DNA from: Sphaerolaimus hirsutus
Lineage: Eukaryota > Nematoda > Chromadorea > Monhysterida > Sphaerolaimidae
Length of the DNA stretch: 64,000 bases
Reading direction: 5' to 3'
Assembly (NCBI GenBank): GCA_964036195.1
Contig: OZ038457.1
Span: 24,438,787 to 24,502,786, forward strand
In this document: one piece after another, positions 45,901 to 55,905 of the stretch
How the letters are laid out: each line of letters begins with the position of its first letter
How positions within the stretch are numbered: the first letter of the stretch is position 1
The notes under the pieces: model-generated
What the model was told of the DNA's origin: nothing
What the model saw: only the letters and a program-made list of their open reading frames with translations
Databases searched by the model: none
Program-made: the position numbers and the translations under genes

Positions 45901-48900
45901 TTTTACAGGGTTTTCAAGTCCCAGCATACCTTCCTTCCATTAAAATTTGTGACTATTATTGAGAAATTCTGTGAGAGACCTGGGACAGTCCCACATCCGT
46001 CAAATGTCATTGAAAATGTCAATAAATGAAAGCGATTTTAAAACTGAACATTTGACATTTGACTTAACACTTTGCAGGGTGTTGGATTAGCACCCGATGT
46101 GTTAATTCTGCCACATGTCAAACCCGGTCTATTTTTCACAAAGGCAACTTCGCAGGCGGCAGCACAGTTTCAGGCGGCGGTGCGCAGCTGGTGCAGCAAG
46201 TGCACATGCGGCGGCAGAAAATGAATAGCATATCCAGCGCCAGTCTCACCCCGGGTATTTCATACAGGTAATCGCATTTGCCGCGCTTTCCCTACACAAA
46301 CTAGTTGACAACGACGCCAAATGTCAACTGGTCCCGATCCTGGTTCGAGAGACTTTCAAACGCAAAAATGTTGAATCATGTTCTAAATGAAGCTGTGTGT
46401 CGCATGACGTGTACGTTAGGGTTCAAACGGGACTGCGGTCCCGGTACATGGTTCGGCAAAAAGTCGGGACTGGGGTGGTCCCGGTCCCGGTCCCGACACC
46501 CCAGTCCCGGTCCCGGTCCCGGTACCGACAATTAAAAAAAGCCAGTCCCGGTCCCGACCACCCAGTCCCGGTCCCGTAATTTTATAGCGGTCCCGACAAG
46601 GGATGGAAAAAACGTATTTATCAAGAAAATTTGCCAGAAATGGCACTTTTCTAAAGCGATTTTGTAGGAACATCTAAAAAAATTTTGTGCGCAAGCGCGC
46701 AAATACCCAGCCAATGATTACTATGTATTTTTCCATAATGTGACAGCGTTAGAAAGGTCCCCAACATGATTCTAGTACGAAATATAGGTATATAAAGATA
46801 CCAATATTGTAGACGTTGGCGCCAATGCCAGCGCCAATACTGGCATGGCGTTGGCACCTACAACTGGCGCCGCCCCCCCTCCAAAAAATCCTGCGTAAAT
46901 TGCGTTTCATCATATATTCACAACTTCAAGTGAAGACGGTAATGGAATACTGCTTGAATAATGTTATAAGAAAAGGCTAATACATTGAGAGTGGTCCTTC
47001 ACACAGTGGAGGTGTGTGGAACAACATTGGCTGGATATTACATACCAATAAGGTTCAAACAATACCGCGGTGCCGGTACCTGGTTCGGCAAATCCCAGTC
47101 CCGGTCCGGACCCCCCAGTCCCGGTCCCGGTCCCGACAATTGAAAAAAGCTAGTCCCGGTCCGACACCCCAGTCCCGGTCCCGGTCCCGACATTAGAAAA
47201 CTTCTGGTCCCGGTCCCGGTCCCGGTCCGAAAAACTGGTCCCGTTTGAACCCTAGTGTACGTGTATACAAAAATGCGAACTATTGCTTGTCAGCAAACTC
47301 AAATTGGGATCGAAACCAGTCGACATTCATATCTTTATCTCCCAGTGTGCGTAGTACCTATACCCGACCCACTCTAACCACCTTGGCCCGTTGCCAGACT
47401 GGGCAGCGTGGGCCACGACACGCAGCTGTGCCTGTGGGACGTGACCGACGACGTGCTGCGGCAGTCGAGCGCCGTCGGCTCCGGCGCCCAGCGCAGCCAC
47501 CGCACCAGCGGCATGTTCCAGCCGCAGACGGCCCACGCCAACGCCAATGTCAACGCCGCTCATGTGGATAAGGTGCTTGGGCAGGCACTGTACCCGTGCT
47601 CATCTTTACCCGGTGCTCATCCTGCGCTACCCTGTGCTCATTTACTCAGCAGGGGTATCTTGAATTTTGACTCTCCGAGTGGTTGGATAGATAGCTGAGC
47701 GGCCTTCGACACTTCGATAGATAGCTGAGCTAGCTGAGGAGAGATAGCTGAGCGATTCGGGATAGATATATAGCTGGAAAAGAATTTGGGGGTGGTGGGT
47801 TGTGGTGGTTCTATATATAGGCTATTTCAGGGTGTAGAAGGAAGAAAAGGGAGAAAAATCGCTAAAAGTAGGTGTAAAATAGCTCAAAATGGGTATACAA
47901 GAGCATATAGTACTAAAAATAGCTGAAAATAGGAGCAACAACTAGTATTTTGCAGGTGAAAATGTATAAAATGGTATGAAAAATAGCGATTTTGAGCGAA
48001 AATTGGGGTATAGTTTCACAAAAAGCGCTCCAGATAGGTAGATAGGTAGCTGAGCGATTTGGGGGTGGGGTTCGGGGGATAGTAGCCAAAAAAGTTGCCT
48101 CCAGGATATATAGACAGCTGAACAGCCTCCGGGGGATAGATAGCTGGCTGGGCGGTTTTGGAGACCGCTGCACAGTGCTCATCGTGCCCCTCAGCACGGC
48201 GATTGCCGTAAATGAGCAGTAGATGAGCACCGGGCAATTGCCGTAATTGAGCAGTAGATGAGCACCGGACAATTGCCGTAAATGAGCAGTAGATGAGCAC
48301 CGGACAATTGCCGTAAATGAGCAGTAGATGAGCACCGGGTAAAGATGAGCACGGGTCCTTAGTGGTTCACTTTGGGCACGGGACGCGAGATTTGGGATTA
48401 CACGCTTGCGGCCAAAGTTTTGGAAACTGATGAATATGTTTTAAACACATTTGAGTTCACCAGAATGAATCATTTCGATCTTCGTGCACAGCAGTTGACG
48501 GACTCCTTGTTTCGGTAAACTAAAATGCGATCAAAGATGATAAATATAAAGCAGTGCGTGTAAATTGGAATTTCCATTTTAAAAATTGTCAATTTTAATT
48601 GCTTTATCGCTCATCACAGTCGAGCAGTCCGCACAAAGGGGCTGCCACGGAGGGCCAATTAACAGCGACGGCGACCACTTGCACCGATGCGGCACAAGCT
48701 CCGCCCACGACCAATCCCGTGGTGACTAAAAAGCCGGGCATGTTGGCTAAGACTGGCCAGCTGCTCACTGGGAAGAGAAGTAATCAGGTGTCGTTTGTTG
48801 GTGTTTTTTGGATTGGGTAAAGGTGAAAAATTTGGAAGGTCGTGTGTGTTTATTTACAGATTTTCTGGTTGACGTTCTGTATTTAATTGAATTTTGTTTG

Positions 48901-50941
48901 AGTTTAATCAACTTATTACTTGTGTAACTTGTCTAATTTCTCGAGTGTAATAGTGATGACACTTAAGTGGACTCGATACCTGATTAATTTGGGCACCTTT
49001 CCTAACGGCAGCGATTCAAACACACTCATTTGTGTGAATCATTGGGCTCCCACACACTAGTTGACATCAAAATTCGTGTCAACTAAATTTTGATTAATTA
49101 ATTATGTGATTTCAACATGTGATAGCGCGTAGCTAATTTTATATTTTGGCACTCAATTTCCATTGTTTCTGTTAAGTGTGATGCTGTAAAAACATTTCTG
49201 TGTATTCAGCTGGTACTCATCTGCGACGTCAACTAGTGTGCGTTGGCACATTGCCAGTCCTTCACAACCACGCTATCACCCCCTTTCAGTCAGACGCAAA
49301 AGCGAAACAGCAGCAGCCAGCTACGTCCGAATCGGGCGCGGCCGGCTCAGCCGCGTGGGACGAGTCTAGCGGCGGGTCGACGTCCCGCTCCAAGCCGCTG
49401 CACAAGCGCGCCATCAGCTTCGGCGGCCGGCTCGCCCGACACCGGGTCAACTCGGTGCCGGCCAACCCGCCCGCGCACGCGGTCGACCCCCAGCACCAGT
49501 CCGGTATCGGTCTCGGAGCCTGTGAAGTGCCCTGGAAAGTGTTAAGTGTCAAGCAAAGTGACAAAAGTCATGTGAAATGCCCTGCAAAATGGCAACCGAG
49601 TTGCCATTTTGCAGGGCATTTTACGTGACTTTTGACACTTTGCGTGACATTTGACATTTTGCAGGGTGTTCTACAGGGTCCGGGACTGCCCCCTGGCCGC
49701 GAGCCAGGCTCCGCCCCCGGCGCCAAGGGGTCGATCAAGGCGGCGAAGCAGTTGGCAGCCGGCGCCGCATGTCAACCCGTGGCTGATGATGCGGCCCGAT
49801 TGCTCGGCACGCCCGCCTGTCCCAGGTTGGTTCCCGTGGTGGTACGATTGAATTGACATTAAGTTGACAGGAATTTGGGATGTCAACTGATTTATGTGAA
49901 ATTTGTTGAATTTTGTTATAAACTAGTGTGTTAAGGCACATTCGTTTTGTGTTCAAACATTCCCATCATCACTGACTGAAATAAAAATAAATTCTAAACT
50001 CCCCGATGGAATTATAATATTTATGAAGTCGGGTTCAAACGGGACCGGGACCAGACAAATTTTTTTGTCTAGATAGTACAGGTTACATAATTTTGTATCG
50101 GGACTGGGTGGTCGGGACTCGGACCGGCACCAGCATATTTTTTTCTCGGGACCGGGACCGCCCCAGTCCCTGAATTCTGCCGAACCATGCACCGGGACCG
50201 TGGTCCCATTTGAACCCTATCATCAAATGCCCCACTATCATAGTTTCCCTCCAAAACGCGCAGACTCAACGAGGCGGGCATGCTGGAGCCGTTGGTGTGC
50301 AAAAAGATCGCCCACGAGCGCCTCACCGTGCTCGCGTTCAGACCCGACTGCATCGTGACCGCCTGCCAGGAGGGGTTCATTTGCACCTGGGCCCGCCCCC
50401 ATCAGAAGGTGTCGTGGGCGGTGGATTTTTTGGGGGGATTTTTGTGGATGGAAAAATGAATTTTGGGGTGGAAAAAAGTCCATGGTTGCTTTTTTGTAGT
50501 CGGCGTTTTTTAAAGAATTTAACGGTTTTTTCAAAACCTCACGAAGAGTTAACATGTACAACTATGTGAGTATTCAGCATCTCAGTATTTACTGAGTGAT
50601 GCGTCATATACTCATATGATGGCTGCCGAGCCCTGATTTTTCATTTGATTGATGAAATTTGATCGTCTGCTATCTTTGAAACCTGCTTTATTTCTTTTTC
50701 AAATAAATACAACCCCATCCATCTATATAGTCTTATTCACTACAGCAAAATCGCGTGCCCTCTCACAAGCCCCGCCCCCTCACAGCTGTGCCCCAGCGGG
50801 ACAGTTCCTTCGGGGGTGGCCAGCGGGGTGGGGCTGTCGCACGCGGTGCACAGCAACGCAATAAACAGTCCCAAGCGGCCGGCCAGCCCCAACAGCGCGC
50901 AGCAGCTGCACCAGCACCCCGGCCACGCGGTGGTCTTGTGA
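39916..50941 (+). CDS. WDR20: WDR20-type WD40-repeat protein, complete, 17 exons
   Basis: Exons: 39916-40003, 40586-40719, 40909-41020, 41750-41915, 42315-42552, 42893-43024, 43521-43670, 44106-44246, 45085-45183, 45605-45770, 46156-46267, 47398-47572, 48620-48787, 49290-49503 (or 49521), 49708-49825, 50264-50408, 50786-50941. All phases agree: 837 residues. Family signatures include FVTREGTYKL, EYSRPNRLP, ICFNVGREL, DLSKPIDKRVYKGT, FSAGQIQLIDP, RLIDKTKVTC, TCKTKCGRNPL, SYFGALLCVAFSPD, TGGEDDL, SVGHDTQLCLWDVT and, near the C-terminus, LEPLVCKKIAHERLTVL then TACQEGFICTW. WDR20 proteins form a beta-propeller that activates the deubiquitinases USP12/USP46; that is family knowledge. It is longer than vertebrate WDR20 (about 570 residues), the extra length being Gln/Gly/Ser/Ala-rich inserts (exons 1, 5, 10-11, 13-15) and a Ser/His-rich tail (exon 17). 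Confidence 0.95.
40736..40826. repeat. CCCTGTAAA family copy in WDR20 intron 2
   Basis: CCCTGTAAACTGTCGGATGT and TTTACATTTTACAGGCTC form the ends of a short palindrome that makes up half of the 189-bp intron. Confidence 0.6.
41040..41471. mobile_element. CGGGAT-repeat hAT-like MITE in WDR20 intron 3
   Basis: TAGGGTTCAAACGGGAT and its inverse at the ends, flanked by ACCGGGGG (41032-41039) and ACCAGGGG (41472-41479), an 8-bp duplication with one change. Both arms are runs of CGGGAT; only 41185-41335 is non-repetitive. Confidence 0.88.
43291..43477. mobile_element. GGTCCC-repeat hAT-like MITE in WDR20 intron 6
   Basis: TAGGGTTCAAACGGGACC and its inverse, flanked by GGCTCTAT on both sides (43283-43290 and 43478-43485). 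The 187-bp body is GGTCCC words plus TACATGGTTCGGCAAAAAGT. Same ends as 41040-41471 but a different hexamer. Confidence 0.92.
43745..44026. repeat. TACCGT-clan fragment in WDR20 intron 7
   Basis: The right end CAATTCGAGAAATACGGTA is preceded by TTTCGAGTGGGGGGG words and a GGGGCCAGATTTAATACTCC palindrome (43930-43985). The left terminal repeat is missing. Confidence 0.55.
44358..44850. mobile_element. GATA-word hAT-like MITE in WDR20 intron 8
   Basis: CAGGGGTCTCC and GGAGACCCCTG ends, flanked by CGCTCAGT at 44350-44357 and 44851-44858. The arms consist of CAGCTATCTATCTATCC words. CAGGGG ends with an 8-bp duplication are classic hAT features. Confidence 0.92.
45815..45912. repeat. CCCTGTAAAATGTCA family pieces in WDR20 intron 10
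   Basis: CGTGTGAAATGTCATGTGAA to CCTGACATTTTACAGGGTTT; a further piece is at 46005-46080 (TCAAATGTCATTGAAAATG to ACACTTTGCAGGGTG). Confidence 0.55.
46417..47254. mobile_element. Composite GGTCCC-repeat hAT-like element in WDR20 intron 11
   Basis: TAGGGTTCAAACGGGAC at the left and GTCCCGTTTGAACCCTA at the right, flanked by GTGTACGT at 46409-46416 and 47255-47262, so the whole 838 bp inserted or expanded as one unit. Both outer thirds are GGTCCC words. The middle (46590-47045) is other sequence, including a GGCGCCAATGCCAGC block, followed by a second inward-facing AAGGTTCAAACAATACCGCGG end at about 47049. Confidence 0.85.
47588..48357. mobile_element. ACCCGTGCTCATC-ended element with nested GATA-word MITE, WDR20 intron 12
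   Basis: ACCCGTGCTCATCTTTACCC at 47588 is repeated inverted at 48336-48355. Inside lies a GATA-word MITE (47645-48170, CAGGGGTATC and GAGACCGCTG ends), then a 35-bp tandem array. Outer target duplication not found. Confidence 0.6.
48202..48341. repeat. 35-bp tandem repeat, four copies
   Basis: ATTGCCGTAAATGAGCAGTA starts at 48202, 48237, 48272 and 48307. Each unit ends ATGAGCACCGG, the terminal word of the element that contains it. Confidence 0.88.
49040..49250. repeat. CACTAGTTGAC element in WDR20 intron 13
   Basis: CCCACACACTAGTTGACATC and GACGTCAACTAGTGTGCG ends; interior AATTAATTATGTGATTTCAAC and TTCTGTTAAGTGTGATGCT, shared with 19365-19552. A palindrome of the related TTTGAGTTCACC type is at 48425-48560 in intron 12. 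Confidence 0.6.
49521..49680. repeat. CCCTG...AAGTGTCA palindrome in WDR20 intron 14
   Basis: GTGAAGTGCCCTGGAAAGTG on the left and TTTGCAGGGTGTTCTACAGGG on the right form a near-perfect hairpin around 49600. It fills most of the 204-bp intron, and its left edge contains an alternative in-phase splice donor for exon 14. Confidence 0.75.
50033..50218. mobile_element. GGTCCC-type hAT-like MITE in WDR20 intron 15, decayed
   Basis: TCGGGTTCAAACGGGACCGG and GTCCCATTTGAACCCTA ends around CGGGACTGGGTGGTC words. The target duplication is no longer visible. Confidence 0.7.
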
Positions 50942-51224
50942 GCGTGGGCGGGACTTGTGCGTGTACTCACTCGTCCCGCTTGGGGTGGTGACACTCGTTT
51001 CGTGGACACACTCGTGCCGCTCTGAGTGGGTAGTGACCTGAAGCGACGCTCGTCAGGCCGGCCGCTCATTGGCGCGACGCATTGCCGCTGCCAGTGCTGA
51101 TTTTTCGCAGATTTATATATTTACCTGTTTTTTTTAGAATGCTTTACATAAATTTGCAGTGGAACAGTCGCGCGCATAGTGTGCCGCTTGTGATGATTTT
51201 GTATAGCCCGAATTTGTTGCTGAA

Positions 51225-51745
51225 CGGTGTAAAGTAAATGTGTGGCCACGCGCAATACCACGCCATCGGAATTTGGGAAATTCAGAAACCCTTTTGAGAA
51301 ACTCAGAAATCCATTTTGAGCCGATTTGAGTTTACCTTATTAAGGAATTGATTTTTTTTAATTGACATCAAAGTAGTCGGTATTCTTCATTTCTCATTCG
51401 GTACCTCATTGTGCCTACACACACCCTAGTCTTCACCGTGACTTCGTGTGAAAACTGAAATTTTTTCAAATGCAAATTGAAAATCACGGTTGAATGATCT
51501 GATTTGATTTAAATTTGAGTTTAAATAAATGATACTTAAACTTTGAAAATTTGAAAACTAAAACACATGTAGCATACAAAATGAGTAGGCTGGATGTGGC
51601 CATGTGGCCATTTCTGTTTTCACACAAGTCACGGTGAAAAATAGTGTGTGTAGGGCCATTCTGGTAAACTGAAATGGTTCAAAACCTATTCAGGAGTTTC
51701 CCAAATTTCGGCGGTGTACTTGTGTACGCGGCACCTATAGTTTGT
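51225..51745. repeat. Nested inverted repeats downstream of WDR20
   Basis: An outer pair (GCGCAATACCACGCCATCGG ... CGGCGGTGTACTTGTGTACG) encloses an inner pair, CCTACACACACCCTAGTCTTC (51411) and ATAGTGTGTGTAGGGCC (51640-51657). A potential poly(A) signal AATAAA for WDR20 is at about 51529. 51746-52530 holds nothing recognised. Confidence 0.5.
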
Positions 51746-52539
51746 GAATGGGCTGTTATGGTGGATATGTGCACCAGCGTGAGGTTTTCAGGTTTTCAAT
51801 TGACAGCACATTGTTTATTTTCATGGATTGTGGAAACTTTTTTGTTGCTGTGATATTCTATACGTCCAGTGTAAACTGTACCTACTTGTATTCAGTATTG
51901 GGGGTTACTAGGGTTGGAAAAAAACGATTTTTTAAGCTGCCCGGGGTTTTTTAAATAGCTGGAGTCAATATTAGTCCCATTTTTATTGTAAATCTTGTCT
52001 GTGGGGACGTAGATGAACCTAAAACCTGTAAGTTCAATCAACTACAATAGGAAAACACAACATAACTAAATATGTATATCTACTTCCCCAATGATTCACA
52101 GCTTATGACACTGCTAAAAACATACAGGAAGGAATGCTACTCCACCAAATTTGCATCAAAAATCATCTAAACAGGAAACCCAGTCAAATTATGCATGAAA
52201 CTGAAATTTTGAACTGCATGTGTATGAAATTTTTGCATTTTACCTATTGCATAAGTACTTACTAAACTGGACAGGCAGAATCCAGTCCAATGAATGATAC
52301 CATATTTTGATGAATAAGGTCACGTGAAAAACTGCACCAAATTCACCCAAAGTAGAAGCGACGTGATAAATATGATGAGAAAATTTTATTTTATACAGAT
52401 GGGACATGGTAGATTTCATTGTAAGGTGTAATGTCGCTGAAGTATAACAAATTTGCCAGCGGCTATTTTTTTTGCGGTATAACATACTGCTATTTTTTAT
52501 CAGATTTTTTCAATCGCTTAAAAATCGCTTGCCAACTCT

Positions 52540-52940
52540 GTGGGTTACCCCTCCCCAAGTGCTCCAACTATCTTTTAATCTAAATATCACATCTATTTTT
52601 CCAAATATCCATGCTCAGCTCTCTATCTATCTCGATATAGCTTCCTGACCACCCCCCCCCCCCCAAAAAAAAAAATCTAGCCTGGAGAAAATATTTGTGA
52701 CTTTACCCTATTTTTGCCTTATTTTAGCGATATTTATCCCTTTTCATCTTCTACACTCCCCCGCCCCCCCCCCCACAAAAAAAAATATAGAAAATTAATT
52801 CTTCAGCTATCTGTTCTTTCTGAACTCAAGACCCTGTAAAATGTCATATGTCATGCAAAATGGTCTGTAAAATGTCGAATTATTTTCTTTTTTTTACATT
52901 TGACACTTGACATTTTTCATGACACTTTACATGGTCTGGG
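52540..52940. repeat. GATA-word MITE remnant plus CCCTGTAAAATGTCA palindrome
   Basis: 52540-52800 has CTCTATCTATCTCGATATAGC and C-run/A-run pairs. 52830-52940 runs from GACCCTGTAAAATGTCATAT to TGACACTTTACATGGTCTGG. Confidence 0.55.
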
Positions 52941-53279
52941 AGCGGCACTCGTTCGCAGGTGTGCTAAGTGTTCTGTCTGCAGGGGACGCACATATTTCTG
53001 TGTGCAGCTGCATCGACGCGTGTGCCACCCGTGGCTCCGCCCACACGCGCCTGTCCAAAGCACTTTTATCGTTTTACGTTAAGGTCACTTTTATCCCATG
53101 TGATTTCATAAACAAAATTGAGCGTGTGCGAGCCTGACCGAAAAAGCGTTGTTGGGGCACGTGACGTCGCGCGCGGGCGAATGGAAATTGTGGGCGGGGC
53201 CTACGCGGAGCTGATTGGTGCACATCACGATATGTGCGTTCCCTGTAGACAGCAGCGTGTGATGGAAAATGCTACGAAT

Positions 53280-54268
53280 GGCGCCACACACACTGGATGT
53301 CAACTGTTTCGGTGTCAACTCGATTTTGGTTGAATTTACATAGGTAGCAGGACAATTTTGAAGGACACACGCGGCAATGTCGGAGGGGAATTTATATTGC
53401 CATGTGCATTTGAAGGGTGTGCTTCTAAAAGTACCGATCTACAAATTTTTCAAATTTGAGTTAGGACCATTTTTGGGGTCCCCATAAAAATGCGCTTCAA
53501 AAATATATATAATATGTGGGGGGTGCGAAATTCAATTTTGAGATATGGGGGGTCGAAAAAAGCAAAAAAATCGCAAATTACAGTTTTTGAAATTTTAAAA
53601 GTACCGATCTACAAGCTTTTTCAGCTTTTGTGTCTTTAAAAGTACCGATCTACACACTTTTTTCAAAATTGTTCTTTGAAATGTACCGATCTGCACATTA
53701 TTTTTTGTGCTTCTAAAAGTACCGATGTCAGATCGGCGTCCGCTTGCGCAAAAACTCATTTTGTGCTTTTTTATTATGGGTAAAAGTACCGATCTACAGC
53801 TTTCTGATTTTGTGCTTTAAAAAATACCGATCTACACGCTATTACCAATTTGTTCCTTTAAAATGTACTGTACTACAAAAATACAATTCCCTAAATTTTA
53901 TATAGCTAGTGTTATGTGTATAATCAATGATTATACCCATGCATGTGGATACCCAACAATATGGCCGAAATACCCTTACCCAAAATTCCCATACCCAATA
54001 CCCATGTATGGGTATTGCATGCTCCAAACTTTCAATCGCGATTATCTCAAAATCGATTTTTTGTAGATCGGTACTTTTAGAAGCACACCCTTCATTTGAA
54101 CACGGTTTCGCAGCCCATCAACTAAAAATTTATGAAAAACTGTGGGCCCAGTTGACATCCGGATTGCCTTCGACATTGCCGCATGTGCCCTTAAAACTGT
54201 CCTGCAAGCTACATTGTCATAAAATCGAGTTGACACTGAAACAGTTGACATCCAGCGTGTGTGGCACC
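53280..54268. mobile_element. GGTGCCACACACACTGG element interrupted by element D
   Basis: GGCGCCACACACACTGGATG and CAGCGTGTGTGGCACC ends flanked by AAT (53277-53279 and 54269-54271). It is a copy of the 26182 family, split at its GTGCATTT/GAACACGG sequence by the 682-bp element at 53412-54093. Without the insert it would be about 307 bp. Confidence 0.88.
53412..54093. mobile_element. 682-bp TIR element D, nested copy
   Basis: GAAGGGTGTGCTTCTAAAAG ends, flanked by ATTT at 53408-53411 and 54094-54097. Same length as, and almost identical to, 17345-18026. The insertion lies inside the older GGTGCCACACAC element, giving a relative age. Contains repeated AAAGTACCGATCTAC words. Confidence 0.92.
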
Positions 54269-54271
54269 AAT

Positions 54272-55375
54272 CTGTGATTTCTGATGCGTGATTTGTGATG
54301 CAATATGTATTTTTGAGTCCGCAATATGTTCCTTTAAACAACGGCATTCACACCTGCAAAATGTGACGGTTTCGTGATAAAAATCATATTTGAATTTTTT
54401 GCACTTTATAATTTATACGCAGTCAAAATCAATCGACACGTGAAGCTCATTGCGCAAATCGATTTTAGCTGGCAAAATGTAATTTTTCGATTGTCAGATT
54501 GGCATGGCGGTTTTAAATATTTACATCACCAGCCAGAAAAAATCACAAACTCGAACATTTCGGTGAACTCAAATCTCTGCGAGACTGATTTATCAGTTAC
54601 CCAAATTTCAGTGGTGAACTGTATCCCAAAATCTTTTTAAAATCCAGAAAAAATCCCAAAATCTTTTTAAAAAACCTGTAAATTCAGTGGTTTGCACGCG
54701 GTAAAATCGATTTGAGCGATAAAACTCGTCTGAATAAATAAATTTAATATTGGCAGTCGGCACCGCACGCAAAATTTATCGCTATGAAAACTGATATTAA
54801 TCTCTATCGAAATAAAGCGGTAAAAATATTTACGCGAGTAATATTTTAATTGACGACCATAAAATGCAAGAAAGAGCAAAAAAATTAAATCTGCGAATGG
54901 CGAATTTACACCAACATGAAATTGGCTTGGATTGACAATGGAAGCGCTGAAAGTATATGCGTTCGAAAGTTTTCACAGCAAGGCGCCACTATAAAAACGT
55001 GCTTTTGTGGAATATTTTTACGTATTATTTATGTACACAAGTAAACACCTACAGCATAAACGTTTTATTCAAACCTACAAAGAAATGTTCGAATGACTAA
55101 AAATTTGACTGAAAGGAAAATTTGAATTTTGATTTGAAAGTAATTTTTGGCAACAAATCGACGAAAATACAAAAGTTGAGCCAATGGAAAAGCTTGGCGT
55201 ATGTGTATATTTATTATGATGTCATAAAAAAGTAAAATGCGTGTCAATTATGCAGATTTAAGTCATGATAAGCGAACATGGTTTGCACTAAAAACCTTGC
55301 ATATGCACCAAAAATTGCAACTTGACCTGTGATATTTTGAAAAATAAAATCGCTCAATGAATGCAACAATCTGCC
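54272..55375. other. No gene seen
   Basis: AT-rich unique sequence with no supported ORF, inverted repeat or relation to other repeats. Confidence 0.4.
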
Positions 55376-55765
55376 TGCGCACACTAGTTTTCACATGAAA
55401 TTTCGAAAATTCACAAATCAGCTCAGAACGCATTTGAGTTTTCTATGATGAGATGGCCGTCAACTACAGTTGACGAAGATTAAAAATGAGTCGTGGAAAA
55501 CTCAAACACGCTCAAAGCCCATTTATGAGTTTTCGAAATTTCGTGTGAAAACTAGTGTGCGCAGGGCCAATGTGTCTACACACGATAGTTTTTAACTGAA
55601 ACTTTGAAAACTCATAAAGCAGCGTTAAAAGTATTCGAGTTTACTGAAATGAGTTTTTGATCACCGGCAACTGACGTCCTTCATTTCAGTAAACTCAAAT
55701 GTACTCAAAACCGATCCACGAGTTTTCCAAAAGTTCGCCCGAAAACTAGTGTCGTAGAGCCAATA
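55376..55765. repeat. Two adjacent CACTAGTTTT palindromes downstream of unc-5
   Basis: 55376-55565: GCGCACACTAGTTTTCACATG and AAACTAGTGTGCGC. 55570-55765: CTACACACGATAGTTTTTAAC and CGAAAACTAGTGTCGTAG. Inner words AACGCATTTGAGTTTTC and GTATTCGAGTTTACTG are as in 15110-15395. Confidence 0.65.
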
Positions 55766-55905
55766 AACTCGCTGCAAAAAATCCACGAAAATGGCAAACT
55801 ACGTCTAAAGTAAAAAGCTGTATTATCACAATCGGACCAGAAACAGGTTTAATCCACTGGGAACAAAACTTTTCTCACAATCTCGCAACCCCCCCCCCCC
55901 GAATT

